Below, one piece after another: positions 31,910-34,214 of a stretch of DNA of 34,214 nt. Position 1 is the stretch's first letter; each line of letters opens with the position of its first letter. The position numbers and the translations under genes are program-made. The notes beneath the pieces were generated by a model. That model made no database searches and had not been told where the DNA came from. It worked only from the letters and a program-made list of their open reading frames with translations. This DNA is from an uncultured Clostridia bacterium (GTDB lineage: Bacteria > Bacillota > Clostridia > Christensenellales > UBA1750), in the NCBI GenBank assembly GCA_947625765.1, contig CANQPP010000023.1, positions 1-34,214 of the forward strand, read 5' to 3'.

Positions 31910-34214
31910 ATGCCAAAGTATGTGTACCTGTTTAAGGAAGGCAACGCCGGCATGCGCAACTTGCTGGGCGGCAAGGGCGCGAACCTGGCCGAAATGTCCA
32001 GCCTGGGCCTTCCCGTGCCTCAGGGCTTCACGGTGACCACCGAAGCCTGCACCCGTTACTACGAAGACGGCGAGAAGATCGCCCCCGATATCGAGGAGCA
32101 GATCTACGCGGCTCTTGCCAAGACCGAAGAGGTCTGCGGCAAGAAGTTTGGCGATCTGGACAATCCGTTCCTGGTCTCCGTCCGCTCCGGCGCCCGCGCT
32201 TCCATGCCCGGCATGATGGATACCATCCTGAACCTGGGCCTCAACGATGTGGCCGTGCAGGGCCTGGCGAAGCTGACCGGCAACGAGCGCTTTGCCTATG
32301 ACTCCTACCGCCGCTTCATCCAGATGTTCTCCGACGTCGTGATGGAGGTCGAGAAGGCCAAGTTCGACGCCATCCTGGACGCCGTGAAGGCCGAGAACAA
32401 CGCCAAGTACGACACCGACCTGTCCGCCGACAACCTCAAGGAGGTCGTCAAGCGCTATAAGGCGATGTACCTGCAGGAGATGGGCGAGGAGTTCCCCCAG
32501 GATCCCAAGGTCCAGCTGATCGCCGCCATCAAGGCCGTGTTCCGCTCCTGGAACAACGACCGCGCCATCTACTACCGCCGCATGAACGACATCCCCTCTT
32601 CCTGGGGCACCGCCGTCAACGTGCAGGCCATGGTGTTCGGCAACATGGGCAACGACTCCGGCACCGGCGTCGCCTTCACCCGCAACCCCGCCACCGGCGA
32701 GAACAAGCTCTACGGCGAGTACCTCATCAACGCCCAGGGCGAGGACGTAGTGGCCGGCATCCGCACCCCCAAGCCCATTTCCGTCCTTGAGCAGGATATG
32801 CCCGAGGTCTACAAGCAGTTCGTGGAGACCGCCAACATCCTGGAGAACCACTACCGCGACATGCAGGATATGGAGTTCACCATCGAGCGCGGCAAGCTCT
32901 ACATGCTGCAGACCCGCAACGGCAAGCGCACCGCCGCCGCCGCCCTCAAGGTGGCCGTGGACCTGGTGGACGAGGGCATGATCAGCCCCGAAGAGGCCGT
33001 GATGAAGGTCGAGCCCAAGCAGCTGGATTCCCTGCTGCATCCCCAGTTCGACCAGGGCGCTCTGAAGAAGGCCAAGGCTGTGGCCGAGGGCCTGCCCGCC
33101 TCTCCCGGCGCCGCCTGCGGTCAGATCTACTTCACCGCTGAGGAAGCCACCAAGCAGGCCCAGACCGGCAAGAAGGTCGTTCTGGTCCGCGCTGAGACCT
33201 CTCCCGAGGACATCGAAGGCATGAACAACTCCCAGGGCATCCTGACCGCCCGCGGCGGCATGACCTCCCACGCGGCCGTCGTGGCCCGCGGCATGGGCAC
33301 CTGCGCGGTCGTTGGCTGCGGCGCCCTGCTGATCGACGAGGAAGCGCAGACCATGCGCATCGGCGATACCACCTACAAGGCCGGCGACTGGTTCTCCATC
33401 GACGGTTCCACCGGCAAGGTGTACGCCGAGAAGATCGAGACCGTGGATGCGGCCATCTCCGGCGACTTCGCCCGACTGATGGGCTGGGCGGACAAGGCCC
33501 GCAGGCTGAGCGTGCGCACCAACGCCGACACCCCCAGGGACGCTGCCACCGCCGTCAAGTTCGGCGCCGAGGGCATCGGCCTGTGCCGTACCGAGCACAT
33601 GTTCTTCGAGGCGGACCGCATCGCGGCCGTGCGCCAGATGATCCTGTCCAACTCCGTGGAGCAGCGCAAGGCCGCCCTGGCCAAGATCCTGCCCATGCAG
33701 CGCGGCGACTTTGAGGCCATGTACATCGCCCTGGAAGGCCGGCCCATGACCATCCGCTTCCTGGATCCTCCTCTGCATGAGTTCCTGCCCCCGATCGACG
33801 ACACCGAAGCCATCGCCGCCCTGGCCAAGGAGCTGGGCGTGAGCGAGCAGGATGTGTGCGATAAGATCAACGCCCTGCATGAGTTCAACCCCATGCTCGG
33901 CCACCGCGGCTGCCGTCTGGCCGTCTCCTTCCCGGAGATCGCCGAGATGCAGACCCGCGCCGTGATCGAGGCCGCCATCAACGTCAAGCAGCAGAAGGGC
34001 TATGACATCCATCCCGAGATCATGATCCCGCTGGTCGGCGAGGTCAAGGAGCTGGCCTTCGTCAAGAAGATCGTCGACGAGACCGCCAAGACCGTCATGG
34101 CCGAAAAGGGCATCGAGCTGGAGTACAAGGTCGGCACCATGATCGAGGTCCCGCGCGCGGCCCTCACCGCCGACAAGATCGCGACCCAGGCCGAGTTCTT
34201 CTCCTTCGGCACCA
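31910..34214 (+). CDS. ppdK: Pyruvate phosphate dikinase (3' end outside window)
   Basis: PpdK interconverts pyruvate, ATP and phosphate with PEP, AMP and pyrophosphate; in anaerobes it often serves glycolysis with PPi. The first 768 of about 875 residues are present and the frame runs off the window without a stop. The N-terminal nucleotide-binding part begins YLFKEGNAGMRNLLGGKGAN and has SVRSGARASMPGMMDT. The phosphohistidine is His454 in GGMTSHAAVVARG, matching His455 of the Clostridium symbiosum enzyme. The C-terminal TIM barrel shows GIGLCRTEHMFF and MLGHRGCRL; the catalytic Cys near residue 830 is beyond the edge. The start ATG 31910 follows CAAGGAGG. It has its own promoter. Confidence 0.97.
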   Translation, partial: MPKYVYLFKEGNAGMRNLLGGKGANLAEMSSLGLPVPQGFTVTTEACTRYYEDGEKIAPDIEEQIYAALAKTEEVCGKKFGDLDNPFLVSVRSGARASMPGMMDTILNLGLNDVAVQGLAKLTGNERFAYDSYRRFIQMFSDVVMEVEKAKFDAILDAVKAENNAKYDTDLSADNLKEVVKRYKAMYLQEMGEEFPQDPKVQLIAAIKAVFRSWNNDRAIYYRRMNDIPSSWGTAVNVQAMVFGNMGNDSGTGVAFTRNPATGENKLYGEYLINAQGEDVVAGIRTPKPISVLEQDMPEVYKQFVETANILENHYRDMQDMEFTIERGKLYMLQTRNGKRTAAAALKVAVDLVDEGMISPEEAVMKVEPKQLDSLLHPQFDQGALKKAKAVAEGLPASPGAACGQIYFTAEEATKQAQTGKKVVLVRAETSPEDIEGMNNSQGILTARGGMTSHAAVVARGMGTCAVVGCGALLIDEEAQTMRIGDTTYKAGDWFSIDGSTGKVYAEKIETVDAAISGDFARLMGWADKARRLSVRTNADTPRDAATAVKFGAEGIGLCRTEHMFFEADRIAAVRQMILSNSVEQRKAALAKILPMQRGDFEAMYIALEGRPMTIRFLDPPLHEFLPPIDDTEAIAALAKELGVSEQDVCDKINALHEFNPMLGHRGCRLAVSFPEIAEMQTRAVIEAAINVKQQKGYDIHPEIMIPLVGEVKELAFVKKIVDETAKTVMAEKGIELEYKVGTMIEVPRAALTADKIATQAEFFSFGT

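Noticed and set aside
31892-34012. A 706-codon open frame antisense to ppdK
   Set aside because: Gly/His/Leu-rich mirror of a highly conserved gene.

Overview
The window looks like a chromosomal segment of a GC-rich, Gram-positive anaerobe of the Clostridia, probably an uncultured gut lineage. The basis is as follows. There are strong AAGGAGG-type ribosome binding sites and many TTGACA/TATAAT promoters with 16-18 bp spacers. The genes include HydE for [FeFe]-hydrogenase maturation, pyruvate phosphate dikinase, a DUF6106-type membrane protein, a DRTGG/PHP gene pair, and a ThiI without rhodanese domain paired with its own cysteine desulfurase. TGA is used as a normal stop (for example at hisF), so the code is standard. 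I cannot place it at genus level.

Layout. 1-3.4 kb: a hisH-hisF pair on the minus strand, divergent from guaA (GMP synthetase). 3.3-4.8 kb: an AT-rich patch with an orphan gene and a decayed gene, just after the guaA 3' end. 4.8-8.5 kb: two separately promoted genes, a nitrilase-GDPD fusion and an FAD-dependent oxidoreductase. 8.5-11.6 kb: a likely resistance patch with an erm-type 23S rRNA methyltransferase behind a leader peptide and attenuator, an unknown gene, and a frameshifted MATE exporter behind its own inverted repeat and hairpin. 11.7-13.2 kb: a zinc-ribbon/Big2 membrane protein interrupted by an in-frame TGA. 13.3-15.9 kb: O-acetylhomoserine sulfhydrylase and a stand-alone ATP-pyrophosphatase subunit of GMP synthetase, a second guaA-like gene. 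15.9-18.4 kb (minus): an operon of an HD protein, hydE and tcdA. 18.4-22.3 kb (minus): a 1269-residue zinc-ribbon, low-complexity, single-membrane-span protein. 22.5-26.1 kb: DUF6106, cysteine desulfurase, thiI and an rdgB-like gene. 26.1-26.7 kb: a five-tRNA array (Val, Asp, Phe, Gly, Cys). 26.7-31.6 kb: thiN, a TRM11-like methyltransferase, rho, DRTGG and PHP genes. 31.7 kb to the end: ppdK, cut by the window edge.

How it works together. Much of the segment is housekeeping around nucleotides and tRNA: GMP synthesis (two genes), IGP synthase (which releases the purine precursor AICAR), sulfur transfer to tRNA (cysteine desulfurase to ThiI), t6A dehydration (TcdA), NTP sanitation and a tRNA array. 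The accessory material is in 3.3-13.2 kb, where base composition changes and three broken genes lie. The most notable regulatory structure is the erm leader: promoter, nine-codon leader ORF encoding an Arg-Ile-Arg motif, intrinsic terminator, then a GTG-started methyltransferase gene. No CRISPR array, rRNA gene, intact transposase or integrase was seen.
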